Translations under genes and position numbers: made by a program
Shown: positions 1 to 8,637 of the stretch, in pieces
Position numbering within the stretch: the first letter of the stretch is position 1
Layout of the letters: each line of letters begins with the position of its first letter
Notes under the pieces: model-generated
The model's input: only the letters and a program-made list of their open reading frames with translations
The model's database searches: none
What the model was told of the DNA's origin: nothing
Virus record (IMG/VR): IMGVR_UViG_3300045996_000280
Coordinates: 1 to 48,876 of that record
Source of the DNA: a virus
Direction: 5' to 3' (one strand)
DNA: 48,876 nucleotides

Positions 1-118
1 CAGTGAGTTTCTAAAGGCTGTTCGGTGAAACAACGGACCTTCAAAGAGCAAGACACGGATGCACGGCTTGGGCGTAAACGCTTTCTAGAGCGTATGGCCC
101 AGACCCGCGATGCAGAAA
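1..118. repeat. Left copy of the terminal direct repeat
   Basis: These 118 bases recur at 48759-48876 with one difference: G at 57, A at 48815. The copies join the two halves of one small gene, so the sequence closes into a 48,758-bp circle. This is the signature of a circular or circularly permuted genome assembled with overlap. The mismatch could be a sequencing error or population variation. A true short terminal repeat is possible but less likely, because the boundaries fall inside coding sequence. Confidence 0.95.
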
Positions 119-186
119 AAGAAATTAAAGAATATACGGAAGAAGACTGTCTTGAAAACAAGCAACATCAAAGTAGACCTGATTAA
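25..186 (+). CDS. Small basic protein of unknown function, complete across the circle junction
   Basis: This 53-residue reading frame starts at GTG, overlapping the stop of the preceding gene (48628-48786) in a GTGA junction. Its stop overlaps the ATG of the endonuclease VII gene by one base (TAATG). It is rich in Lys, Arg, Glu and Gln, with no cysteines or membrane segment. The tight overlap on both sides is the main reason to believe it is translated. No family is recognised. Confidence 0.6.
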   Translation: MKQRTFKEQDTDARLGRKRFLERMAQTRDAEKEIKEYTEEDCLENKQHQSRPD

Positions 187-620
187 TGCCGAAAGTTAAG
201 GACCGTATTCGGCATTGTGCCCACTGCGGAACACAGTTCAGTTTAGACGATCCTGGCGCACTTAGGAAGTATTGTCAAGTCTCCTGCCGAAACGCGTTTC
301 ACTGGAAGAGGCAAGGGCCAAAGTACCGTGCGTCTGAAAAGGGCAAGCTAACCGCGTTTGTGTGGCGACTGCGCACAGTCTTTAACCTAACCTTGGACGA
401 CTACCAAACAATGCTAGCGTCCCAAGGAGGTGGTTGTGCTATCTGTGCGCGTTCAGAACCAACGGGATACAACTGGCACGTAGATCACTGCCACGCCTCG
501 GGCGCGGTGCGGGGTTTGTTGTGCAGCAAGTGCAACCAAGGACTTGGGCTGTTCGAAGACCAGCCGGATGTTCTTAACAAAGCAATTAAATATCTTGAAA
601 ACAGCAAACATATCAGTTGA
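186..620 (+). CDS. Recombination endonuclease VII-like HNH nuclease
   Basis: This 144-residue protein has the endonuclease VII fold: an N-terminal pair of Cys motifs (CAHCG near residue 12, CQVSC near 30) and a C-terminal catalytic block with CAIC, HVDHCH, GLLCSKCN and a GLFEDQPD tail. T4 endonuclease VII resolves branched DNA before packaging; phage homologues of this compact type are common beside nucleotide-metabolism genes. The ATG overlaps the preceding stop. The end overlaps the 5' part of thyX in another frame, suggesting translational coupling. Confidence 0.85.
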   Translation: MPKVKDRIRHCAHCGTQFSLDDPGALRKYCQVSCRNAFHWKRQGPKYRASEKGKLTAFVWRLRTVFNLTLDDYQTMLASQGGGCAICARSEPTGYNWHVDHCHASGAVRGLLCSKCNQGLGLFEDQPDVLNKAIKYLENSKHIS

Positions 621-1278
621 GCTTATCGGGCATTTTGGCAACGACGCCACAGTCGCCAGCGCCGCCCGCGTCTCGTTCCACAAGGACGCCTCAAACTATT
701 CGGATGAGCAGAACCACAAACTCATCCAGTACCTAGCAAGGAACCAGCACAAATCCCCGTTCAACCATGCGTTTATCAGCGTACGAGTGAAGGCCCCAAT
801 TTTCGTCGGGCGTCAACTGGTTAAACACAAGTTCATGCCATGGAACGAGGTGAGCCGTCGATATGTAGATGATGAACCGGAATTCTACTTTCCAGAAGCA
901 TGGCGCACCAAGGCCGAGAACGTAAAGCAAGGTAGTAGTGATGTGGCATTGGATATTGCCGATCAAGACCTATGGGTCGTGGGTGAGGATGGTTACATCC
1001 TGTATGACCACGCGGCTGTGGTTGATATGGCGCTTGCTTGGTACATCAATGCACTCAAGCGCGGGGTATGTGCCGAACAGGCCCGCATGCTACTCCCACA
1101 GAACACTATGACAACTTGGATTTGGTCCGGGACCCTCGGGGCCTTTGCTGACATGCTGAAGCTGCGTTTGTCTCCATACACCCAACAAGAAACACGTGAA
1201 GTGGCGGAACAGATTAAGGCTCTGGTTGAGCCTCTGTTTCCTGTGGCACTTCCAGCACTACTAAATAATAAGGAATAA
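568..1278 (+). CDS. thyX: Flavin-dependent thymidylate synthase
   Basis: ThyX makes dTMP from dUMP using FAD, methylenetetrahydrofolate and NADPH. The protein of about 236 residues has the ThyX layout: the N-terminal VELIGHFGND/AARVSF segment, a central signature block and the C-terminal helical part. The block reads KHKFMPWNEVSRRY where most ThyX proteins have RHRxxSxNExSxRY, so two arginines are lysines and a serine is proline; the NE.S.RY half is intact. The first ATG lies at 568, inside the endonuclease VII gene. A TTG at 595 would give a start more like family members, but neither has a strong ribosome site. nrdJ follows immediately. Confidence 0.88.
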   Translation: MFLTKQLNILKTANISVELIGHFGNDATVASAARVSFHKDASNYSDEQNHKLIQYLARNQHKSPFNHAFISVRVKAPIFVGRQLVKHKFMPWNEVSRRYVDDEPEFYFPEAWRTKAENVKQGSSDVALDIADQDLWVVGEDGYILYDHAAVVDMALAWYINALKRGVCAEQARMLLPQNTMTTWIWSGTLGAFADMLKLRLSPYTQQETREVAEQIKALVEPLFPVALPALLNNKE

Positions 1279-1279
1279 A

Positions 1280-3241
1280 TTGAATAACGCTAGCCTACGC
1301 AGTCAACTCATCACCCGCCGCACCTACAATAGGCCCCTCGATGAGGCCGGTAAGGTGTTTGAAACCTTTGAGCAAACAGTTGACCGGGTAATTGGACACC
1401 AAGCTTGGCTGTGGAATCGTGTTGGTAAGGCCAATCACAAAGAACTAGAAGAGCTTCGTAAGCTGCTGCTAGATCGCAAGGTGCTTATGTCAGGCCGCAC
1501 GTTGTGGCTGGGTGGCACAGAGGTAGCCAAGCGTCGGGAAGCCTCTCAGTTTAACTGTAGCTTCACATACGTGGAAACAGTATATGACGTAGTGGATGTG
1601 CTGTGGCTTCTCATGCAGGGCTGTGGAGTTGGCTTCCGCCCAATCATTGGACAGCTAACTGGCTTTCAGAAACCCATTGAGTCTGTGGAAGTTATCCGCA
1701 GCACAAGGACAGAAAAAGGTGGAGAAGAGTTTAACACCGAAACCTATGACCCAGCTACAGGGGTGTGGACCATCCGAGTTGGAGACTCAGCCGAATCGTG
1801 GGCCAAGTCCATCGGTAAGCTGGCCGCTCATAAGTTTCCCGCCAATAAACTTGTACTCGATTTTTCACAGATTCGACCATCCGGCGAACGCCTCAAGGGA
1901 TATGGTTGGATTAGTAGTGGTGATGAATCCATCTGCAAGGCATACACCGCAATCGTAAACATCCTGAACAAGCGCGCTGGCTCTTTGCTGACCCGCATTG
2001 ACATCTTGGATGTGGTCAACTGGATGGGCACCATTCTTAGCTCACGCCGGTCTGCTGAGATTGCTTTGTTTGAGGTGGGTGAAGATGAGTGGCAAGAGTT
2101 TGCAGTAGCAAAGCGTGATTGGTGGGTGGACAACGTTCAACGAGCCCAAAGCAACAACTCGCTGCTGTTCAAGCAAAAGCCAGCTATCGAAGAGCTTCAG
2201 CACATCTTTGACCTCATGGTGGAAAGCGGTGGTTCAGAACCTGGGTTCATCAATGGACAACAGGCCACCAAGCGTGCGCCGTGGTTTAAGGGTGTGAATC
2301 CCTGTGCCGAGATTCTGCTGGGTAACAAGAGCTTCTGTAACCTGGTGGAGTGTGATGTTGCTAAGTTCAAGGGAGACAGCGCAGGACTACGCCGTGCCAT
2401 TCACCTTGCTGCACGTGCCAACTACCGACAGACCTGTGTGAACCTGTTGGACGGTATTCTGCAAGAAGCATGGCACCTCAATAACGAGTTCCTGCGGCTG
2501 TGTGGTGTGGGTCTCACGGGCATTGTGCGGCGTCCTGATCTTGGTGCCTATGACTACGCCGAGCTACAGCGCACAGCTACCAGCGGGGCCTACAGCATGG
2601 CAGACGAGTTGGACCTACCACGGCCTAAGAATGTAACCACAATTAAGCCGAGTGGCACGCTGTCTAAGGTAATGGACACCACTGAAGGTGTGCATAAGCC
2701 ACTTGGAAAATACATTTTTAATAATGTTAATTTCGGGAAACATGATCCTCTTGTACCGCTGTGCCGAGCAGCTGGCTACAAGGTAATTGACAACCCAACG
2801 GACCCCTCTGCTGTACTAATCACCTTCCCGGTGAAGTGGGAGGATGTTCCGTTTGATAAGGTTGTGCGGGATGGCAAGCTGCTGGAGGTAAATCTTGAGT
2901 CAGCAGTTGACCAACTAGAGCGCTACAAGATGCTGATGCACAGCTGGTGTCAGCAGAACGTATCAGCCACCATTAGTTACTCAGTAGATGAAGTGCCGGA
3001 CATCGTGCAATGGCTTCACACCAACTGGGACAGCTATGTGGGTGTGTCATTCTTGTTCCGTGCTGATCCCACTAAGACAGCTAAGGACCTTGGCTATCTC
3101 TATCTCCCTCAAGAGGTGGTGACGAAGGAAGCATACGAAGAGTATGCGGCAAACCTTCAGCCAATTGAGCTAAACAAGAGCAACGATATTGATGCACCAA
3201 TTGAGGATGAATGTGCATCAGGAGCCTGTCCTATTCGTTAA
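1280..3241 (+). CDS. nrdJ: Adenosylcobalamin-dependent ribonucleoside-triphosphate reductase (class II)
   Basis: This 653-residue enzyme reduces ribonucleotides to deoxyribonucleotides with a B12-derived radical. Monomeric class II features are visible: the first redox Cys in QFNCSF, the active-site set NPCAEI (Asn, radical Cys, Glu), a second Cys eleven residues later (SFC), and a C-terminal ECASGACPIR pair that recharges the active site. It is somewhat shorter than the roughly 740-residue Lactobacillus enzyme. The start is TTG, chosen because TAAGGA lies five bases upstream and thyX stops at 1278. Function depends on host cobalamin. With ThyX it forms a deoxynucleotide supply unit that needs no oxygen. 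Confidence 0.93.
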   Translation: MNNASLRSQLITRRTYNRPLDEAGKVFETFEQTVDRVIGHQAWLWNRVGKANHKELEELRKLLLDRKVLMSGRTLWLGGTEVAKRREASQFNCSFTYVETVYDVVDVLWLLMQGCGVGFRPIIGQLTGFQKPIESVEVIRSTRTEKGGEEFNTETYDPATGVWTIRVGDSAESWAKSIGKLAAHKFPANKLVLDFSQIRPSGERLKGYGWISSGDESICKAYTAIVNILNKRAGSLLTRIDILDVVNWMGTILSSRRSAEIALFEVGEDEWQEFAVAKRDWWVDNVQRAQSNNSLLFKQKPAIEELQHIFDLMVESGGSEPGFINGQQATKRAPWFKGVNPCAEILLGNKSFCNLVECDVAKFKGDSAGLRRAIHLAARANYRQTCVNLLDGILQEAWHLNNEFLRLCGVGLTGIVRRPDLGAYDYAELQRTATSGAYSMADELDLPRPKNVTTIKPSGTLSKVMDTTEGVHKPLGKYIFNNVNFGKHDPLVPLCRAAGYKVIDNPTDPSAVLITFPVKWEDVPFDKVVRDGKLLEVNLESAVDQLERYKMLMHSWCQQNVSATISYSVDEVPDIVQWLHTNWDSYVGVSFLFRADPTKTAKDLGYLYLPQEVVTKEAYEEYAANLQPIELNKSNDIDAPIEDECASGACPIR

Positions 3242-3244
3242 ACC

Positions 3245-3634
3245 ATGTCTGCCTACTACAAGTATTTTAGGTTTGTCACTCGCACCTTCCGTATGCAGAT
3301 TCTTTGGGAGCAAGGTTATTGGATGCGCTGCAAGTTTCGTGACAACGGAGACTTGTATGAGGTAGACCTACCTGGGTTTGACCTAGAGAGGTTTAAAGCT
3401 GATCTAGCAGCCATTAACCCTTGGAATGTGTTTGCAGCTAAGGCACACACTCCCTACATCAAGAAGGTGTTTGAGGACGTGGAACTCGCCACCAAGGTTG
3501 TTACCTTGCAGGTGCGTCCACAACGCTTATTCAAGCACGAGGATAGAAAAGAAATTGTCTATTCCTCTTTAATCACAATGAAAAGTAGGGAGCCCTCTGA
3601 TGTGTGGCACGCCTACCATGAAGGAAAACAATGA
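3245..3634 (+). CDS. Hypothetical protein after nrdJ
   Basis: A 129-residue protein starting three bases after the nrdJ stop and sharing its transcript. It is rich in Phe, Tyr and charged residues, has no membrane segment or signal peptide, and belongs to no family I recognise. Its stop overlaps the next start in an ATGA junction, so it belongs to the same translational chain. A role in nucleotide supply or late DNA metabolism would be a guess from position only. Confidence 0.7.
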   Translation: MSAYYKYFRFVTRTFRMQILWEQGYWMRCKFRDNGDLYEVDLPGFDLERFKADLAAINPWNVFAAKAHTPYIKKVFEDVELATKVVTLQVRPQRLFKHEDRKEIVYSSLITMKSREPSDVWHAYHEGKQ

Positions 3635-3783
3635 ACGTAGATATGCAATCCATTTATGGCTTCCAAGTTGGCTTTGAAATTGCCGACAAGGACACCCTTG
3701 AAACATTCAACCTACCTTGGGGCTTCACACTGGAACTGGGTGTTGTGCGCTTTGTGTTCCAAGGTGATGAACTAGAAGAATAA
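3631..3783 (+). CDS. Small acidic protein at the end of the right arm
   Basis: A 50-residue reading frame that begins at the ATG of an ATGA overlap with the gene before it and ends just before the convergent terminator. It is acidic (ending GDELEE) and partly hydrophobic, with no recognisable motif. It is the last plus-strand gene of the circular map before the minus-strand lysis and structural operon. Confidence 0.6.
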   Translation: MNVDMQSIYGFQVGFEIADKDTLETFNLPWGFTLELGVVRFVFQGDELEE

Positions 3784-3827
3784 AAAAAGAAAGGCCGGCA
3801 CACCTCGCAAGAAGTGGCCGGCCCTTT
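3784..3827. terminator. Convergent terminator between the two genome arms
   Basis: A hairpin with stem GGCCGGC (3793-3799) and GCCGGCC (3817-3823) lies between the convergent stops at 3783 and 3834. On the minus strand it is followed by TTTCTTTTTTT, a good intrinsic terminator for the endolysin transcript. On the plus strand the tail is only CTTT, so termination there is probably weaker. Confidence 0.85.
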
Positions 3828-3833
3828 GTCTAT

Positions 3834-4349
3834 CTACAGTAGAACTTTCTTAGCTCTTTCCCACAACTCAGTGCGTTCCTTTAGATGGTTATAACCACCG
3901 TTGATTCGCCTAGTTGCTTTACGGATGTCATCCGACAATGCTGATAAATTATTGTTTTTCCAAAACCATCCCGCAGACCGAGCAGCGTTCAGAGGCTGTT
4001 CTAGTAACTCTGGAGTTTCCAAGAGCGGTAAATCCAGGGCTAGTGAGCACAGCACGTAGTTGCGCTTACCAGTTATTTGAATCAGTCCTCTACCCTTGTA
4101 GCGTACGCCATCTCCAGGTGCTGTGTTTCCCAGGTCCGATCTTCCCTCATAAGCTGCACCTGACGCTAGTTCTTTCACGTATCGCAGCTGACCCGACTCG
4201 TGACCAATTTGGGCAAGGAACATGCACATCTGTTGAGGACTGCCTATCCCAAATTCAGCACAAGCTTGGTTTAGCGGATCAACCCACTTAGCCAGGGAGC
4301 CCTTCGGGGCTTCCCGGTAAATGGCCTTTAGGATGTCTTCATTCAGCAT
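3834..4349 (-). CDS. Endolysin, GH19 chitinase-like lysozyme
   Basis: This 171-residue protein is a phage lysozyme of the GH19 fold. It shows FLAQIGHESG near residue 48 with the likely catalytic Glu, the YEGRSDLGNT/PGDG.RYKGRG block, LIQITGKRNY, and the C-terminal RRINGGYNHL motif. Such enzymes cleave the glycan strands of peptidoglycan at the end of infection. There is no signal peptide, so it needs the holin encoded about 19 kb upstream in the same operon. I chose the ATG at 4349 because AGGA lies five bases ahead. It overlaps the end of the large ejection-protein gene. Confidence 0.9.
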   Translation of the reverse strand: MLNEDILKAIYREAPKGSLAKWVDPLNQACAEFGIGSPQQMCMFLAQIGHESGQLRYVKELASGAAYEGRSDLGNTAPGDGVRYKGRGLIQITGKRNYVLCSLALDLPLLETPELLEQPLNAARSAGWFWKNNNLSALSDDIRKATRRINGGYNHLKERTELWERAKKVLL

Positions 4350-7300
4350 CGCGTTCCTCAATTAGTTTGTTGAGGCGCGCCATGCCCTTAACAGCTTCTA
4401 GCTTCTTGGCAGTTGTGGTGGAGCGTTCAATGGCAGTTAGAAACTCCTGCTTCATTTGTGTCTCCAGCTGCTGGTTCTCAATGGCTGTGCCGTTTAGACG
4501 GACATACAAAGCCTGTAGGTTCTCAGCACGCTTGGTGTCACCACGACGAATAGCGTCATAGTATTTGTCCACAATGCCCTTAGAGCGGTCTACAACATCC
4601 TTTTGTTGTTTACCAATCTTGTAGTTGATGTCGCTTGTGAAAGCCTCACGTTGACTACGCAGCCCAGCTGCACGAATAGCCTCTTCTTCAGGTGTACGGG
4701 CATAAACCCCTTCCCTGCTTGCCAAGTCAGTTGCACGCTTGTAAACAGCCGTGCCATCTGGCCTATCCCGCGATACGTTCTGGTCGCGGAACACTTCCGT
4801 TTCCATTAGTCCCTGTAGACCTGTTGGTGTCACATTGCGAACAGCTTGTGCCACATTGGTTGACGTAGGATCAACTACAGCCTTACCAACAGCACCAACT
4901 TGTTTCGCCACATCCACCAGTGGTGCAGCAGGAGAAACAGCCATGTCACCCAAACCAGGGGCAGACAGTCGGCCAGTCATGTTGATTCCAGACTCACTGG
5001 ATACAGCACCATAAACAGCGCCTTCACCTAGGTGTTCTAGAGCCCATAGCTTCAGGTCAAAGTCCTTGACCTTTTCCCAAGCTGCATCGGGCAACATTCC
5101 CTTAGCCCAGTTAATCAGCTTGTCGAGGTCGTTGAAACCAGGAACACCAGACAAACCAGCCATACCCATTTGCACAACCACCATGCTGAGTAGTGGCAGC
5201 GGGTTACCTCGCAGAGCCTCCTTACCAAAGTAGCGGTATTGGTTGAGCAAGTTTGCCGGGTAGGTTTGCAGTGTGTTCAATGCATCACCAATGGTGCCGA
5301 GCTTGCTAAACAGCATAGGACGCTCACCAGCACGGTAGTCCACCATTGAGGCATTGACTAGCTCCTCCGCCTTCTGGAACAGTGCTGTGTTGTCCTTGAA
5401 CTTGCCAGTATCCTTGAGCATGTTCACAAAGGTCATGTACGCCGTAGAGCGAACAATGGCTTCAGGAACCGACATGGTTTTACCAAGCAGCTTCACGGAT
5501 TCAGCGACAGCACCCCGTGAGGTAACTGGTGATTCGTCAAGAATCGACCGAGCAGTAATGCCGTTGTCCTCTGCATACTTGAATGCCTGCTTATAGAATC
5601 CCAGGTCCTTTGCAGGAACGGTGTCCACTAGCTGCTTCATGGAATTGGCATAGTGGCCCAGGGCCATAGGCAGACCCATAGCCATACCTAGACCCAGTCC
5701 CTTAATAGGATTGCCACCGAGCTTCACCATGCCATCCATGAGGTGGGGCACCGTATTAACAACCTGCAAGAAGTTGGCAGCGGTGTAGCCCAGAGAAAGG
5801 GCCAGCTTCTGCACAATGAAGAAACTCTTCAGGTTACCCACCCCACGGCCAAACACCGAGGGTGAAACACCAAGGTCACGTACCGCATTCTCAATACCAG
5901 CTACCCACTTTGCCGTGTTAGACCCAGCATTGTTTTGGTAATAGGCTTTCGCATATTCCATGTTCTTGGGTTGCTGTGTGTTCAAGGCTTCGTCAGAAAA
6001 CACCTCCTTCAGCTTGGCACCAGCCTCCTGCATCGAACTCCACTTGTAGGCATTCTTGGCATACTGGATTTGTTCATTGAACCTTGCCAGGGCTTCTTTG
6101 CTGCTGGGCATACCGGGACGGTCACCCACAAAGCCACGGATGTTGTCCTTGCTCTCAAAGTGTTTCTGCTGACCTGCGAAGTTGGCTGTCTCTGTTGCAA
6201 TGGCAGCTTCATAGGCCTCCTGCAAACGGAGAACATCCGGGTTGTCTCGCCCCAGCACATCACGCAACGTGGTGTATTGAGCCTGCAGGTCATTCTTTGT
6301 CATGCCACTGCGCACAACATGACTCTTCTTAGGATCAACAACTAGCTCAGGAAATTCTTTCTTTAGAGCTTTAATTTGTTCATTTAGACCCAGCTTGCTA
6401 TCGGCAGCCAAATACCACTTCAAGCGCCCTTCCTTGTCATACACAGGTTGGCGGAAATCACCTTGCCAGCGTGAGGCTGTGTAATATTCCTTGGCACTGA
6501 TGGGCTCTAGGCCCTGCTGTGCACGTGCTTGGTTTTGAATGTCCAGTGTGTCCTTGAACATCTGGCGAACACCTGCATACGCAGCAAGCGCCTTCTCATT
6601 CAAACCAGTTGCTTGTAGTTGCTCTGCCGTCATTTGCTGGCGGTTGAACATCTCCCACTTAAACACCTCGGCCATGTTCACAATGTCTTTGGTGGGCAAC
6701 TTGCGTAGCTGCTTCTCAACCGGAACAATGGTTTTGGTGGTGAGTAGGTCAGCCCGCTTAACGGCGTTCTGCACTGTTTTAACTACACCATCCACAAGGG
6801 CACTGCGGCGTGTCAGCGCCTCTAGATTGCCCCCTGAAGCAGTCAGGGTAGCTGCCTTGGAAACAGATGCGTCCTTGCCCTCTGCAAGGGCCTTGGTGAT
6901 GACATCCGTTGGTGTAGGATCAACCGGAATCATGGACTTACCTACAATCTGTGTAACCGGTCCACGGGTGTTTTGAACAACCTTACCTTTAAAAATATTC
7001 TTTAAAGATTCGGACACACCTTGAAAGTCCACGGCACCACGCTGTGAAGCGGGAACAGAAATAGGACGGCTACCATAGCCCGGTAGTTGCTCCCCCTCCA
7101 GTGGCATCAGGTTTAGGTTACCTGCGTCAAAACGAGGGCCCGCAGCTTCCTTGTTGATAATGCCCTTGCGCTGTAGCGAGGCCACCATCTTCTTACCCAG
7201 GTCTGTTTGCACACGACCCGGAGCAATGTTAAAGCCAGCTTCACGAGCCGCAAGGTACATACGAGCAGCGGCGCCATGACCACGCAGGCCATCTGCAACT

Positions 7301-8637
7301 TGAGCATTCTCAGCCACCAGGGTGCCATCTTCACGAATGGCAAAGTCCACAAAACCAGACAGCTTACCGTCAGGGGTCTTGAGCCTCACCATGACGGAGT
7401 TGGCCGAACCCAGCTTAATTGGCTCAACTTCAACATCAAATTTCTGGAATTTATTTTTAATTGTGTCTAGGTCAGTACCAATATCAATGCGCCCTGCTTG
7501 CTTGCGAGGTACTCGTCCACGTTTCTGACGCACTGATTGGTAGTCGGGAGAGTCATAGGCATTGCTGCGTAGCTCCTCCTCCATTTGCATTAGGAGGTCT
7601 TCCTTGGCAGCTTTCGCCTCGTCAACACGCTCCTGACGGATACGCTGTACTAGCTCTGGATCAGCCTGCTTAACCTGCTCTTGACGCTGGTTCCACATTG
7701 CCCCCATTTCCTGCTGCACAGCAGCTGGATCGGGTCTATCAACAGGTAGGTTGTCTAGAGCCTGTTGCTTGGCTTGTGCCTCTGCATATGGATCACGGGG
7801 CCGATTGGCCTCCACAAACATATCCAGCTGTGGGTTTGCCTCTGCCTGACGGGCAGCAATGGTTTCAACACTGTCCGAGAAAGGTAGGTCTAGCTGGCGT
7901 GCTGCATCCATTGGTGCAACAGGAGCCTCTGCACGTACAGGTGCATCAGGCAGCTTTACAGCGGGTTGTGTCTGTGGACGGCTAGGCGTCATGGGACCCA
8001 TAGCACCACCGAGAATGGCCGAAACAATGGCGCTATCTCGATTGGGGCCTAGGATTTCCTTAGTGCGGTCTTGTTGGGCAACAGCGGCAATAGCCTGCTT
8101 GGTGAGTACATCCTGTGCAGCGTTGGCACCTGCACCCGTGAGGGCCTTCTTAACCAGTGTGGTCCCAAAACCACCTGGCAGGGCTAGGCCGACAGCATTA
8201 CCAGCGGTGTCAATTGCCGTACCTGCCAGGGCACGTGGAAGGGTCTCACCTTCCTGAATCATGGTTTGACCTGTGTCCGCTGGGCTAGCAAGCATTGCAG
8301 CCATTTGGACTGGTAGGGTGACAACAGCACCTGTCACCTTCCCACCCAATCCCACCTCATCATTGTTTGGGTTAGCAGCACGCAGACGTTCTGCCGTGCG
8401 CTTGTCCAGCTTGCTGAAAATCTCATCCGCCTTGTCTGTGTCAAACAGGTTGACAACACCACCAGCTAGGCCAGTACCAAAGCGGTCAATGGCGTTAGCA
8501 GCCTGTTCGTTGGCTAAATGAATTGCTGTGCCTAGGCTGGCTTTCTTCTTAACAGGTTCGGCAGGGTCAAGGTCTTGTTCCCAGGCCGGCTTCTTAGAAG
8601 ATTCTGTTTGGTCTAAGTCCTTGTCCCATGCTGCCAT
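4339..8637 (-). CDS. Giant internal virion / DNA-ejection protein
   Basis: This 1,432-residue protein is the largest in the genome and lies between tail genes and lysis, where podoviruses encode proteins packed in the head and injected with DNA. The N-terminus carries two AWxxDLD repeats (residues 3-9 and 18-24), typical of such proteins. Then come an Ala/Gly-rich hydrophobic stretch (about 55-215), a Gln/Glu-rich coil (about 280-380), a segment at about 400-495 with a GNAT-like LRGHGAA motif, and long helices with further hydrophobic stretches near the middle. I see no lytic transglycosylase motif. Placement as an ejection protein is inference from size, context and composition. Confidence 0.8.
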   Translation of the reverse strand: MAAWDKDLDQTESSKKPAWEQDLDPAEPVKKKASLGTAIHLANEQAANAIDRFGTGLAGGVVNLFDTDKADEIFSKLDKRTAERLRAANPNNDEVGLGGKVTGAVVTLPVQMAAMLASPADTGQTMIQEGETLPRALAGTAIDTAGNAVGLALPGGFGTTLVKKALTGAGANAAQDVLTKQAIAAVAQQDRTKEILGPNRDSAIVSAILGGAMGPMTPSRPQTQPAVKLPDAPVRAEAPVAPMDAARQLDLPFSDSVETIAARQAEANPQLDMFVEANRPRDPYAEAQAKQQALDNLPVDRPDPAAVQQEMGAMWNQRQEQVKQADPELVQRIRQERVDEAKAAKEDLLMQMEEELRSNAYDSPDYQSVRQKRGRVPRKQAGRIDIGTDLDTIKNKFQKFDVEVEPIKLGSANSVMVRLKTPDGKLSGFVDFAIREDGTLVAENAQVADGLRGHGAAARMYLAAREAGFNIAPGRVQTDLGKKMVASLQRKGIINKEAAGPRFDAGNLNLMPLEGEQLPGYGSRPISVPASQRGAVDFQGVSESLKNIFKGKVVQNTRGPVTQIVGKSMIPVDPTPTDVITKALAEGKDASVSKAATLTASGGNLEALTRRSALVDGVVKTVQNAVKRADLLTTKTIVPVEKQLRKLPTKDIVNMAEVFKWEMFNRQQMTAEQLQATGLNEKALAAYAGVRQMFKDTLDIQNQARAQQGLEPISAKEYYTASRWQGDFRQPVYDKEGRLKWYLAADSKLGLNEQIKALKKEFPELVVDPKKSHVVRSGMTKNDLQAQYTTLRDVLGRDNPDVLRLQEAYEAAIATETANFAGQQKHFESKDNIRGFVGDRPGMPSSKEALARFNEQIQYAKNAYKWSSMQEAGAKLKEVFSDEALNTQQPKNMEYAKAYYQNNAGSNTAKWVAGIENAVRDLGVSPSVFGRGVGNLKSFFIVQKLALSLGYTAANFLQVVNTVPHLMDGMVKLGGNPIKGLGLGMAMGLPMALGHYANSMKQLVDTVPAKDLGFYKQAFKYAEDNGITARSILDESPVTSRGAVAESVKLLGKTMSVPEAIVRSTAYMTFVNMLKDTGKFKDNTALFQKAEELVNASMVDYRAGERPMLFSKLGTIGDALNTLQTYPANLLNQYRYFGKEALRGNPLPLLSMVVVQMGMAGLSGVPGFNDLDKLINWAKGMLPDAAWEKVKDFDLKLWALEHLGEGAVYGAVSSESGINMTGRLSAPGLGDMAVSPAAPLVDVAKQVGAVGKAVVDPTSTNVAQAVRNVTPTGLQGLMETEVFRDQNVSRDRPDGTAVYKRATDLASREGVYARTPEEEAIRAAGLRSQREAFTSDINYKIGKQQKDVVDRSKGIVDKYYDAIRRGDTKRAENLQALYVRLNGTAIENQQLETQMKQEFLTAIERSTTTAKKLEAVKGMARLNKLIEERDAE

